From: Phycisphaerales bacterium
GTDB lineage: Bacteria; Planctomycetota; Phycisphaerae; Phycisphaerales; UBA1924
Assembly (NCBI GenBank): GCA_013360695.1
Contig: JABWBC010000016.1
Coordinates: forward strand, 1 to 39,449
Direction: 5' to 3'
Length of the DNA: 39,449 bases
The translations under genes were made by a program, and so were the position numbers. Under the pieces are notes generated by a model. It had not been told where the DNA came from, did no database searches, and worked only from the letters and a program-made list of their open reading frames with translations. This document shows, piece after piece, positions 32,530 to 39,449 of the stretch (positions are counted from its first letter, which is position 1; every line of letters begins with the position of its first letter).

Positions 32530-34710
32530 ATGCGCTGTCGTCCTCCAAATACGCGTCCACACAGGCCCGAGGCTCAGCCTCGCCCGCATGCGCTCGCGGT
32601 CCCGCACGCGCTGGCGCTCATGTTGCTTGGTTCGTTCGCGCCCGGCGCCCCCGCCCAGATCTCCACCGGAATCCCCACGCCTCTGTCGAGCCTCTCTGCC
32701 TCCTCGCTCGGGCAGGGCGGCGTCACCGTCGCACGCTCGGCGTCAGGAGTCTCCCTGGCCGTCTGGTCCGACGATCGCACCGGAGATCACGACGTCTACG
32801 GCGCACTCATCTCCGCCACCGGCGTGGTCATGTCGCCCATCGGCGGCTTCCGCATCGCTGGCGGCCCCGCCGAGCAGGGCGATCCACGCGTCGCCGCCTG
32901 CGGAGACGTCTTCCTGGTCGTCTGGGGCAACGGCGTAAATGACGGAACGATTACGGACCTCTTCGCCACTCGCGTCAACCGCCTCGGCTTCGTCCTCGAC
33001 CAATCCCCAATCGTGATCGCAAATGGCCCGGGTGTTGAGCACAACTCGCGTCAGCCCGCATCGGATGGGAACGACATTGTGCTCGTTCCGTTCCGCGACG
33101 CCACGCCATCGGTCTACGCTGGTATCTCGGCGATGCGCATCAGCATGGCGACCGGGACACCCATGGACCCGCCCGGCGGAATTGTGATCGCGCCGGCCGA
33201 TCCGGCCGAAGGAATCAAGAAGAACCCCTCCGCGACCCACGGCGCGGGGAAATTCCTCGTGACCTGGGATGATTCGCGCGACGGCTGCGTCTATCCGAAT
33301 GAGTCGGGGTGCATCGACATTTACGGCGCGATGGTCGATCCCATCACGGGCGTCGTCGTGACGCCGCCGTTCTCCGCCAGCCGCGCGTTCTCCTGCCAGG
33401 AAGGGTCCCGCGCCGGCTTTGACGGCGTCAACTTCTTGGTTGCTCAGCAGGACGAGCGACTCACAAACTGCTCCACCGCCGACATCATGGCCCTGCGCGT
33501 CAGTTCCGCCGGCCAACCGCTCGATCCCGTTGATCCCACTGGAATGGTCGGCGGGCTTTCCGTCGCGCTCGATCCGAACGGGTATCCCGGCACGATCCAG
33601 AGCGGCGCTGTGGTCCTTGCCGGTCCCCGGCAACACGTCATCAGCTACGCCGATCAGGCCTCGACGGCATCCACCGGCGCGCTCCGCGTTCGTCGACTCG
33701 ACGCCGATGGCTCGATCGAATACACCGACTCTCGCGCGGCATTCGGGAGCCAGATTGTGCTCGTGCCACCATCGTCCGGCGTGACCACGCGCGCGGAGTT
33801 CGTGCATCTGGTCGATGAGACCTACCTGGCGGTCTATCCGGCGGGCAACCGGGCCTTCGCACGAACGTTCACATTTCTGACCCCGCTGAAACGCCCTGAA
33901 TTCGCCGGCATCGAGTGGTGCCGAGGAGTCGCCATCGATGCCGCGGGTAACAACTACGTCACCGAGCCCTGGAAGAACCGGATTCACATCTACGACAGGA
34001 ACGGCGTCCTGGTCCGAAAGTTCGGATCGTTCGGTGTGGGGACCGGGCAGTTCCAAAGACCGTACGGCGTCGCGATCAACGCGGCCGGAGAGCTCTTCGT
34101 GCTCGATACGGGCAACAATCGCGTCCAGGTCTTCAACTCGAGCGGCACGTTCAAGCTCGCGTTCGGGCGATCCGGAATCGGCCGTGGGCAGTTCAATTTC
34201 CCCCTGGGCTTCTGTATCGATTCGAGTTCCAACGTCTACGTCGCGGACACCAACAACGATCGCGTTCAGGTCTTTTCGCCCCAGGGCCAGCTCAAGTTCA
34301 TCATCGGGTCCAGCGGCGTAGGCCGAGGGCAGTTCAAGGCCCCCCGCGCCGTCGCCATCGATCGCCAGGGGAGGATCTTCGTCGCCGATCGCGACAACAA
34401 TCGCGTGCAGGTCTTCACGTCTGCCGGAGTGTTCTCGAGTGTCCTGAACCTAGGTCTGCAGCTCTCCGCCCCACGCGGGATCGCATTTGATTCTACCGAT
34501 CGAATCTACATCGTGGACTCCGGCAACAACCGTATCGTCGTCGCCGATCCGCTCGCCAAGGGAGGGCAGACCCGATACGTCTTCGGCGCCCGGGGGAACT
34601 CCATTGGCCGGTTCTCCTTTGCGGCCGCGATCGCCATCGACGCCAATGACTCGATTTCTATCTGCGATGGCGACAACAACCGGCTCCAGCGATTCGGACC
34701 CATCCCCTGA
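32530..34710 (+). CDS. Secreted protein with C-terminal NHL-repeat propeller
   Basis: AAGGCGG precedes ATG 32,530; the product has 726 residues. A Pro/Arg/His-rich n-region and HALALMLLGSFAPGAPAQ form a signal peptide. Residues about 50-440 carry spaced repeats of the type VSLAVWSDDRTGDHDVYGAL and FLVTWDDSRDGC...DIYGAMV, probably a beta-propeller. From about 458 six NHL blades follow, each like GVAINAAGELFVLDTGNNRV followed by QVF and G-x-G-x-GQF. NHL propellers usually bind proteins, sugars or nucleic acids; there is no enzyme motif or cell-wall anchor. It converges on the large gene at 34,764. Confidence 0.85.
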   Translation: MRCRPPNTRPHRPEAQPRPHALAVPHALALMLLGSFAPGAPAQISTGIPTPLSSLSASSLGQGGVTVARSASGVSLAVWSDDRTGDHDVYGALISATGVVMSPIGGFRIAGGPAEQGDPRVAACGDVFLVVWGNGVNDGTITDLFATRVNRLGFVLDQSPIVIANGPGVEHNSRQPASDGNDIVLVPFRDATPSVYAGISAMRISMATGTPMDPPGGIVIAPADPAEGIKKNPSATHGAGKFLVTWDDSRDGCVYPNESGCIDIYGAMVDPITGVVVTPPFSASRAFSCQEGSRAGFDGVNFLVAQQDERLTNCSTADIMALRVSSAGQPLDPVDPTGMVGGLSVALDPNGYPGTIQSGAVVLAGPRQHVISYADQASTASTGALRVRRLDADGSIEYTDSRAAFGSQIVLVPPSSGVTTRAEFVHLVDETYLAVYPAGNRAFARTFTFLTPLKRPEFAGIEWCRGVAIDAAGNNYVTEPWKNRIHIYDRNGVLVRKFGSFGVGTGQFQRPYGVAINAAGELFVLDTGNNRVQVFNSSGTFKLAFGRSGIGRGQFNFPLGFCIDSSSNVYVADTNNDRVQVFSPQGQLKFIIGSSGVGRGQFKAPRAVAIDRQGRIFVADRDNNRVQVFTSAGVFSSVLNLGLQLSAPRGIAFDSTDRIYIVDSGNNRIVVADPLAKGGQTRYVFGARGNSIGRFSFAAAIAIDANDSISICDGDNNRLQRFGPIP

Positions 34711-34763
34711 CCCGACCGCCTCGGCCCGAAAGCCAGAACCCCCGATTGGGCAAGGCGCCCACC

Positions 34764-37700
34764 TTACCGCTGGTCGCCAGTTCGATACGGCGACGAAAGC
34801 CTCAGCGCCACCGGCGCGTCGCGATCGCACACGAGCTTGCCATCGACCACGCGGAGTTCGGCCGCCTGGATCGAGCTGCGTCGCGCCGGATACGGCAGCA
34901 CGCCGTCGCGCATGGGGAAGTCCTGGCCGTAGGGGTGCGTGAAGTAGACGATCAGGGCGCGATCGCCCTCAACCACCACGTCCGCGTGCTTGCCGATCGT
35001 GCCGTCGTCCAATCGTGAGCCCGGCTTCTCAAGAATCTTCCCCTGATACGTCCATTCCGCCAGGTCGTGCGAGCGATACACGTCAAGCCCGCTGTTGGGG
35101 TCCTTGATCAGCCAGCGAAATCCTCCCAGCTCGAAGACCTTGGGCCCTTCGCCATAGAGCTTGGAGACCGATGGGTCGTCGGCGGGCTTCCAATGGACGA
35201 GGTCATCGCTGTCGACCGCGAGGGTGTCGGAGTTGTGCCCCTCGTCCTTGTACCACTGCCGCCAGCCGCCGCCCGGCTTGGGGAAGAGGCTGGGATCGAT
35301 GCAGCGATCGGAGGTGAGCGGCAAGCGCCCGACGCGTGTCCACGCCGCGAGATCGCGCGAGGTGAAGTGATCGATGAACCGCTGCCCGCCCCAATCGGTG
35401 TGAACGCCCGGAACGACCGTGACGAAGCAGTGGAACACGCCGTCGTTGGTCCTCACCACGTCGGGCGCCCACAGCGAGTGCGGCTCGTCGCCCGATGGAA
35501 GGGCCAGCGGCCCGAGGTAGGTCCACGTCGCCCCTCCGTCGGCAGATTCCGCGACACCGATCTTGGTCTGATGGCACCACTCAACGTCGGGCAGATCGAG
35601 CTTGGCGCGGCGCTGGGTGTAGAGCATCCACCACGTGCCGCGGGCGGGGTTGAAGACGAGCACGGGGTCGGCGGCGCCGTCGTAGGGCGGGTCGCGAAAG
35701 AGCGGCGCGGGAACGTCGTTGCTCGCGCCGCTCACCATGGGCTGATCCAGGTCGACGCCCATGTCGTGGAATCGCGCCGCGGCGTGGAGGAAATGGGTCG
35801 TGATCCAGAAGACGGTCCAGCCCTCGCTATACCCGCCGCGCATCTTCTCGACGTCGGACATGTCGCCGTGCTGGGCGAAGTTGGTCTGTTGGACCTGCTC
35901 GCCCTGGCTCCCGGTATCGTCGATGAGCTGCCCGCACGAGCGGAACATGAGCCGCGCGAGTTGGCACAGTTCCGGGCGGCCGAGCAGGCGGCCCATGCGG
36001 TAGACCTCGGGCGTGTAGTAGACGCCGAAGACGTCGAGGTGCTGGTTCTGGGCCGAGACGACCGTCCAGCCGCGCGACTTGAAGCCGTGATCGCGCAGCC
36101 GCCCGGGCGGGAGATCGATGTCCCACAGGCAGGTCCAGCTGAGCGTCGCATCCATCGCGTGCTCGGCCCGACGCAGCCATGTGGTGTCGCCCGTGTGGTC
36201 AAAGCACGCGAGGAACGCCTGGAACGCGGCCCACGCGCCCTCCTTGTCCTCGCAGCGGGCGTCGAGCGTGCCGCCCCAGTAGGGTTCCGACGCGCCGATG
36301 TGGCGGGTCGCGGCGGTGGTGGCGATCTTCATCGCGCCGCGCTCGCACAGGGGTGAGTTCAGCAGGCGCGAGGCACGCAAGAGAGGCGAGACAAAGAACG
36401 CCTCGTTGGTCGAGACGGGGTTCCAGTCCTCGCGTAGAACTCGGTTGGCGTGCAACTCGCATGCGCGGCGAAGGAACGCGGTCCAGCGCGAGGTGTCGAG
36501 GCCGCGCCGGTTGGCGGCCTCGATCGCGAGGCTGATGGATTCGAGCGCCTGGCCCTGCGAGACGAAATCCTGCTCCGTCCATTGCCCGTTCTCGGCGGTG
36601 TAGCGCTGCAGGAAGCCGTTCTCGTTGAAGGGTGCGGTGACCAGGAGATCAAGGGCGCGGGAGGCGTCGCGCCGCCAGTTCGGCCATGAAGCCTGGTCGC
36701 CCGCGGCGAGGAGGTAGTACGGCACGGTTTCGGCCTGGCCGCACCAGCCCATGACATAGTGCGTGCCCTGCACATAGTCGGGGTACATCTCAAAGCCGCT
36801 GTCGATGTCGCGCTCGCGCCAGCGCGAGCGTGCGAACGCGAGCTTTTGCTCGATGATCCGCGCGGCGGGGGGGAGGCCGTCGGTGGAGAAGGGCTGGGCG
36901 CGTTCGATGCACATGCGAAGGGGCGTTCGGAAGCCGCTCCCGACTTCGGCGACGGGGTAGACCTGGAGGGTGAAGTCCTTTTCGACGACCGCGCCCGGGC
37001 GGAGGTTCATCCACGTGTTGTCATACGCCATGAACTCGCCCTGGCGAGCCTTTACGACGGCGTTCACGCCGTTGGACGCGCAGGGGCCGGAGTAGGCCGC
37101 CAGCTCGTACCCGGTTTCCAGGGGCGAGACGCCCAGCGACCACCACTGGTCGCGTTTGGCGGCGCTGGGGACCAGCGAGGGCGTGGTGTGCAACGCCGCA
37201 CCCGCCCCCTTCCACTCGACGCTGGCGAAGGGCATCGAGAAGCGATGCTCTTCGTGATAGGAGCGCTCGCCGGGTGTTCCCGTGTTGACAACGACGGCGG
37301 CCCTGGCGCGGCTGGCGGGATCGGCGAGAGTCACGCCGCTGGTCTTGGCGCCGGACGGATTGCCATAGAACGAGATTCCGGGGAGGAACGGGCGAGCGCC
37401 GCGGGCGCTGGTGGCGTCCGGCGCGATGAAGCGAACGCTGAGCGTGCAGCGCGGCAGGGGTTCTTTGCTCTTCCACTCGAAACGTCGGCGCCCGACGAGC
37501 AGATCGCCCTCGACGCGATAGGCGTCGCGCAGTTCGAGGCGGCCGTTGGCCAGATCAAGGTGCCCGGTGAGGATGGTCCAGCCGTTTTCCTGTCGGACGT
37601 TGTCGGGCGCGGCGTGATGCCAGGCGCTGGGCCAGCCGTCGGACCAGTCGGTGGCGACGGACCAGAGGCCTTCGGGGGGCGATTCGAGGATCGACTGGGC

Positions 37701-37802
37701 GTGGAGCTGCACGCGCACACGGGGGGGCTGATCGCGCGAGACATCGAGCGCGGGCTGTGCGATGAGCGCGGAGGCGACGACCGGGATGGCGGAGATCAGC
37801 AT
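34764..37802 (-). CDS. Large secreted two-domain protein: alpha/alpha toroid plus five-blade propeller, glycoside-hydrolase-like
   Basis: This 1,012-residue protein starts at 37,802 with a short leader (MLISAIPVVASALIAQPA). Residues about 20-320 are a beta-sandwich (FEWKSKEPLPRC, FTLQVYPVAEVGSGF). About 330-690 are helical and fit an (alpha/alpha)6 toroid: YVQGTHYVMGWCGQAETVPY, TLDARCEDKEGAWAAFQAFL, SEGWTVFWITTHFLHAAARF. From about 705 a GH43/GH32/GH130-like five-blade propeller follows: ADPVLVFNPARGTWWMLYTQ, LWAPDVVRTNDGVFHC, DRCIDPSLFPKPGGGWRQWY, GPKVFELGGFRWLIKD. The repeated acidic Asp at blade starts suits a glycosidase or carbohydrate-binding site. Substrate is unknown. It likely acts on polysaccharide outside the cytoplasm. 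Confidence 0.75.
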   Translation of the reverse strand: MLISAIPVVASALIAQPALDVSRDQPPRVRVQLHAQSILESPPEGLWSVATDWSDGWPSAWHHAAPDNVRQENGWTILTGHLDLANGRLELRDAYRVEGDLLVGRRRFEWKSKEPLPRCTLSVRFIAPDATSARGARPFLPGISFYGNPSGAKTSGVTLADPASRARAAVVVNTGTPGERSYHEEHRFSMPFASVEWKGAGAALHTTPSLVPSAAKRDQWWSLGVSPLETGYELAAYSGPCASNGVNAVVKARQGEFMAYDNTWMNLRPGAVVEKDFTLQVYPVAEVGSGFRTPLRMCIERAQPFSTDGLPPAARIIEQKLAFARSRWRERDIDSGFEMYPDYVQGTHYVMGWCGQAETVPYYLLAAGDQASWPNWRRDASRALDLLVTAPFNENGFLQRYTAENGQWTEQDFVSQGQALESISLAIEAANRRGLDTSRWTAFLRRACELHANRVLREDWNPVSTNEAFFVSPLLRASRLLNSPLCERGAMKIATTAATRHIGASEPYWGGTLDARCEDKEGAWAAFQAFLACFDHTGDTTWLRRAEHAMDATLSWTCLWDIDLPPGRLRDHGFKSRGWTVVSAQNQHLDVFGVYYTPEVYRMGRLLGRPELCQLARLMFRSCGQLIDDTGSQGEQVQQTNFAQHGDMSDVEKMRGGYSEGWTVFWITTHFLHAAARFHDMGVDLDQPMVSGASNDVPAPLFRDPPYDGAADPVLVFNPARGTWWMLYTQRRAKLDLPDVEWCHQTKIGVAESADGGATWTYLGPLALPSGDEPHSLWAPDVVRTNDGVFHCFVTVVPGVHTDWGGQRFIDHFTSRDLAAWTRVGRLPLTSDRCIDPSLFPKPGGGWRQWYKDEGHNSDTLAVDSDDLVHWKPADDPSVSKLYGEGPKVFELGGFRWLIKDPNSGLDVYRSHDLAEWTYQGKILEKPGSRLDDGTIGKHADVVVEGDRALIVYFTHPYGQDFPMRDGVLPYPARRSSIQAAELRVVDGKLVCDRDAPVALRLSSPYRTGDQR

Positions 37803-37870
37803 GGGTTTACGCTACCTCGGGTTGATGGTGCGGGCAACGGGCGTGGATTTGGGCAAACGAGGAGAAGACA

Positions 37871-37910
37871 GAACTCAGAGGAATCAGAGGAGTGCAGAGG
37901 AACGCGGAGA
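37871..37910. repeat. AGAGG-type purine-rich repeat, copy 1
   Basis: Begins GAACTCAGAGGAATCAGAGG and continues with two more ACNCAGAGG-like units and ACGCGGAG. Its first 20 bases are repeated exactly at 38,329. Confidence 0.6.
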
Positions 37911-38074
37911 GGGGAGAACGGGGAGTCGGGAATAGGGAAGCGAAGATCTTGAACGCGGAGAGCGAAGAGGAGAGGGGCACTCGAAGGGCTCAAGGTGGAC
38001 CAAGAGCGGGAAACGCAGCGGAACGCGGAGTGGATGGGGCGGGTGTCGCATGGAGTCCTCCTACCCAGGGGGCG

Positions 38075-38119
38075 GACGGACACATTGGTGCGCACGGAAG
38101 TGGTTGTAAGCAGGCACTA
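38075..38119. repeat. 45-base direct repeat, copy 1
   Basis: The first 21 bases, including GGACACATTGGTGCGCAC, are identical to 38,233-38,253, and the next 24 align without gaps to 38,254-38,277 with several substitutions. The core contains the palindrome GTGCGCAC. Confidence 0.65.
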
Positions 38120-38147
38120 GGCACTTGGCACTGGGCATTAGGGAATG
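38113..38147. repeat. Degenerate heptamer array (GGCACTN)
   Basis: Five consecutive 7-base units: GGCACTA, GGCACTT, GGCACTG, GGCATTA, GGGAATG. Confidence 0.65.
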
Positions 38148-38232
38148 CGGGAAACCAAGGCCGTGGAGGTGGTTGCGCGAGGGGATGGCTCGCGCGAAGA
38201 TTTTTTTGAGAAATCCGGGAAGAGGCGAAAAA

Positions 38233-38277
38233 GACGGACACATTGGTGCGCACCAAGGCGGTGATAAGCGGGTACTA
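38233..38277. repeat. 45-base direct repeat, copy 2
   Basis: Second copy of the 38,075 element, 158 bases downstream, with the same GGACACATTGGTGCGCAC core. Confidence 0.65.
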
Positions 38278-38280
38278 ACT

Positions 38281-38292
38281 GGGGGGGGGGGG
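38281..38292. repeat. G12 homopolymer
   Basis: Twelve consecutive G. It is intergenic, about 240 bases before the last gene. It could be a slippage site or an assembly uncertainty. Confidence 0.8.
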
Positions 38293-38293
38293 C

Positions 38294-38321
38294 GTGAATC
38301 GTGAGTGGTGAGTCGTGAAGA
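38294..38321. repeat. Heptamer array (GTGAGTC family)
   Basis: Four 7-base units: GTGAATC, GTGAGTG, GTGAGTC, GTGAAGA. It belongs to the same family as 23,855-23,889. Confidence 0.6.
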
Positions 38322-38328
38322 AAGCACG

Positions 38329-38370
38329 GAACTCAGAGGAATCAGAGGGGGAGGAAGGACGCGGAGTAGA
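38329..38370. repeat. AGAGG-type purine-rich repeat, copy 2
   Basis: Its first 20 bases, GAACTCAGAGGAATCAGAGG, are identical to 37,871-37,890. It continues purine-rich and includes GGACGCGGAG. Confidence 0.6.
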
Positions 38371-38529
38371 AGGAGTGGGTTGGGGAGAGATGAGGTTGAA
38401 TGCAGAGGTCGCGTAGGAGATGAGAGCAGAGCGGGGGAAGAGTGGGGAGATGAGGAAGTCGGGAGGGAGTTCCAGGGGGGAAGCGATCGGTCGAATGGGA
38501 TAGGTAGACTGAAGTGACGGGAGGCCGGC

Positions 38530-39378
38530 GTGGCGCGAACGATGGCGAGCCAGAGCGTGAAGCGAACGCGGCGGCGGCTTGCGTGGGCCGCGGTGTGGAT
38601 TGGGTTGGTCGGGCTGGTGGTGGTTCTGAGTTCGACGGGCGCACTGCGGGGGACCTGGTTGAGCCGAGAGCGTGTGGTGATGGAACGCGGCCTATTGGAC
38701 GTCAGGTGGGCGACGCCCGGCCACGACACCTTTCGAGCTTTTGCCACCGACCGCAAAGCCATGGACTGGGTGCTTCCGCGATGGGACGGCGATCGCTGGG
38801 AGGGGCTTGTTCGCGTGCCGGTGTGGATGGTGTTCTTCTTGATCGGCGCGCTGGGTGGGAGGGGCGTGTGGAGGAATCGTGCGATCGAGGGATGCTGCGC
38901 GCGGTGCGGGTATGAACTGAGCGGACTTGCGGCGAGCGACGGAATGGTTCGATGCCCGGAGTGCGGCGAGGAGAACGCGCCAACCCCGGCCCTGTCACGC
39001 GAGGCACGGACGGCGCGGAGGCACGGCGCGTGGTCGATCGGGGTGGGCGTGGCGATGACGTGCGTGATCATCGTGATGTGTGCCCAGGGGTGGAATTGGT
39101 CGCCGAAATTCAGGCGCTTTCCGTGGTCTTCCGCGGAGGTCGAGCGAGGCGCGTTTGTCTATCACGAGATGAGCCCGTGGTCGAGCGATTTCGTGGGTGA
39201 CGGCGTGACGAGCGACTTGGAATGGTGGCGGGTGATGCTGCCGCGGGTGGAGTGGTCGGGCGGGCTTTGGTATGTGCGTGTGCCGCTCTGGCCGATTCCG
39301 GCGGCGTTCATTGGGTGGGGCTTGGTGAGGCGGTTTCGCACGAGCGCTGGGCCTAGAGCGTCTTCACCCCAAATCTAG
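38530..39378 (+). CDS. Membrane protein with Phycisphaerales-type zinc ribbon
   Basis: GGGAGG (38,519-38,524) lies 5 bases before GTG 38,530; ATG 38,542 is an alternative. The 282-residue protein has a first transmembrane helix (AWAAVWIGLVGLVVVLSS), an extracytoplasmic loop, a second helix (VPVWMVFFLIGALGG), then a cytoplasmic zinc ribbon CARCGYELSGL...RCPECGEEN at about 122-150. A third helix (GVGVAMTCVIIVMCAQGW), another loop and a final hydrophobic segment near IPAAFIGWGLV follow. Proteins with this CGYxLxGL...CPECG ribbon between helices are frequent in Phycisphaerales and otherwise unassigned. The role is unknown. Confidence 0.82.
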   Translation: MARTMASQSVKRTRRRLAWAAVWIGLVGLVVVLSSTGALRGTWLSRERVVMERGLLDVRWATPGHDTFRAFATDRKAMDWVLPRWDGDRWEGLVRVPVWMVFFLIGALGGRGVWRNRAIEGCCARCGYELSGLAASDGMVRCPECGEENAPTPALSREARTARRHGAWSIGVGVAMTCVIIVMCAQGWNWSPKFRRFPWSSAEVERGAFVYHEMSPWSSDFVGDGVTSDLEWWRVMLPRVEWSGGLWYVRVPLWPIPAAFIGWGLVRRFRTSAGPRASSPQI

Positions 39379-39449
39379 CGCAGTACGGCGCTTGTGAGGT
39401 TGCGCCCAGATCGTGGTTGGTGTAGCGTCCGTTGCGTGTGTCCGTGGAC

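Larger units (their letters stand above)
37803..38529. other. Repeat-rich non-coding region
   Basis: No gene is supported. The plus strand is strongly purine-skewed and packed with short repeats: AGAGG-type units, a 45-base direct repeat, two heptamer arrays and a G12 run, all listed separately. The open minus-strand frame across it is rich in Pro/Ser/His and reads as repeat translation. The promoter of the last gene and that of the minus-strand GH-like gene must lie within it. Confidence 0.6.

Noticed and set aside
38061-39071. 336-codon minus-strand open frame
   Set aside because: It spans the repeat-rich intergenic region and the antisense of the zinc-ribbon gene. Its Pro/Ser/His-rich sequence mirrors the purine repeats.
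1-39449. CRISPR array
   Set aside because: No regularly spaced repeats with unique spacers and no cas genes. The tandem repeats present are heptamers or AGAGG units.

Overview
The window looks like a chromosome segment of a planctomycete, most likely of the class Phycisphaerae. Supporting signs are high GC, an SHD1-type domain in a secreted protein, a membrane protein with the CGYxLxGL...CPECG zinc ribbon that recurs in Phycisphaerales, a tiny Lys-rich basic gene, and heptameric intergenic repeats. This placement is inference; there is no rRNA or marker gene here.

Bases 1-18,514 form an accessory region that begins inside a tRNA-Pro(CGG) gene. Only the 3' half of the tRNA is present, from the anticodon loop onward. 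The 3' end of this tRNA, followed by a terminator-like hairpin, is echoed three more times, at about 11.1, 16.85 and 18.35 kb. These echoes divide the region into three cargo modules. Module 1 (about 44-11,160) is a metal-efflux island: a small Cys-containing secreted protein, an outer-membrane factor lipoprotein, a membrane-fusion lipoprotein, a CzcA-type RND pump, a His-rich small protein, a small membrane protein, a lipoprotein, and a ZntA/CadA-type P1B ATPase. Module 2 (about 11,160-16,886) is an operon of two purple-acid-phosphatase-like enzymes flanking a secreted SHD1-YHYH-PEBP fusion. Module 3 (about 16,887-18,360) carries one minus-strand lipoprotein made of two-component-regulator propeller repeats. 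I see no integrase, transposase or regulator gene in any module.

From 18.5 kb onward the content looks like ordinary chromosome. It holds a TPR/GT41-like glycosyltransferase lacking the usual His residues, a bifunctional proline catabolic enzyme (PutA type), a DUF2934-like small protein, a biosynthetic arginine decarboxylase (SpeA), a DCC-family (DUF393) protein, a DoxX-like membrane protein, an amidohydrolase reduced to its barrel, an unknown protein, a 22-residue Lys-rich gene with its own leader and terminator, an M16-fold protein without the zinc motif, a secreted NHL-propeller protein, and a large two-domain secreted carbohydrate-active candidate. A repeat-dense 0.7 kb intergenic stretch and a zinc-ribbon membrane protein close the window.

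The main novelty candidate is the 18 kb array of integrase-free cargo modules separated by tRNA-Pro-derived repeats of fixed geometry. Second-tier candidates are the phosphatase/YHYH-PEBP/phosphatase operon, the toroid-plus-propeller fusion, and several enzymes that lack canonical catalytic residues.
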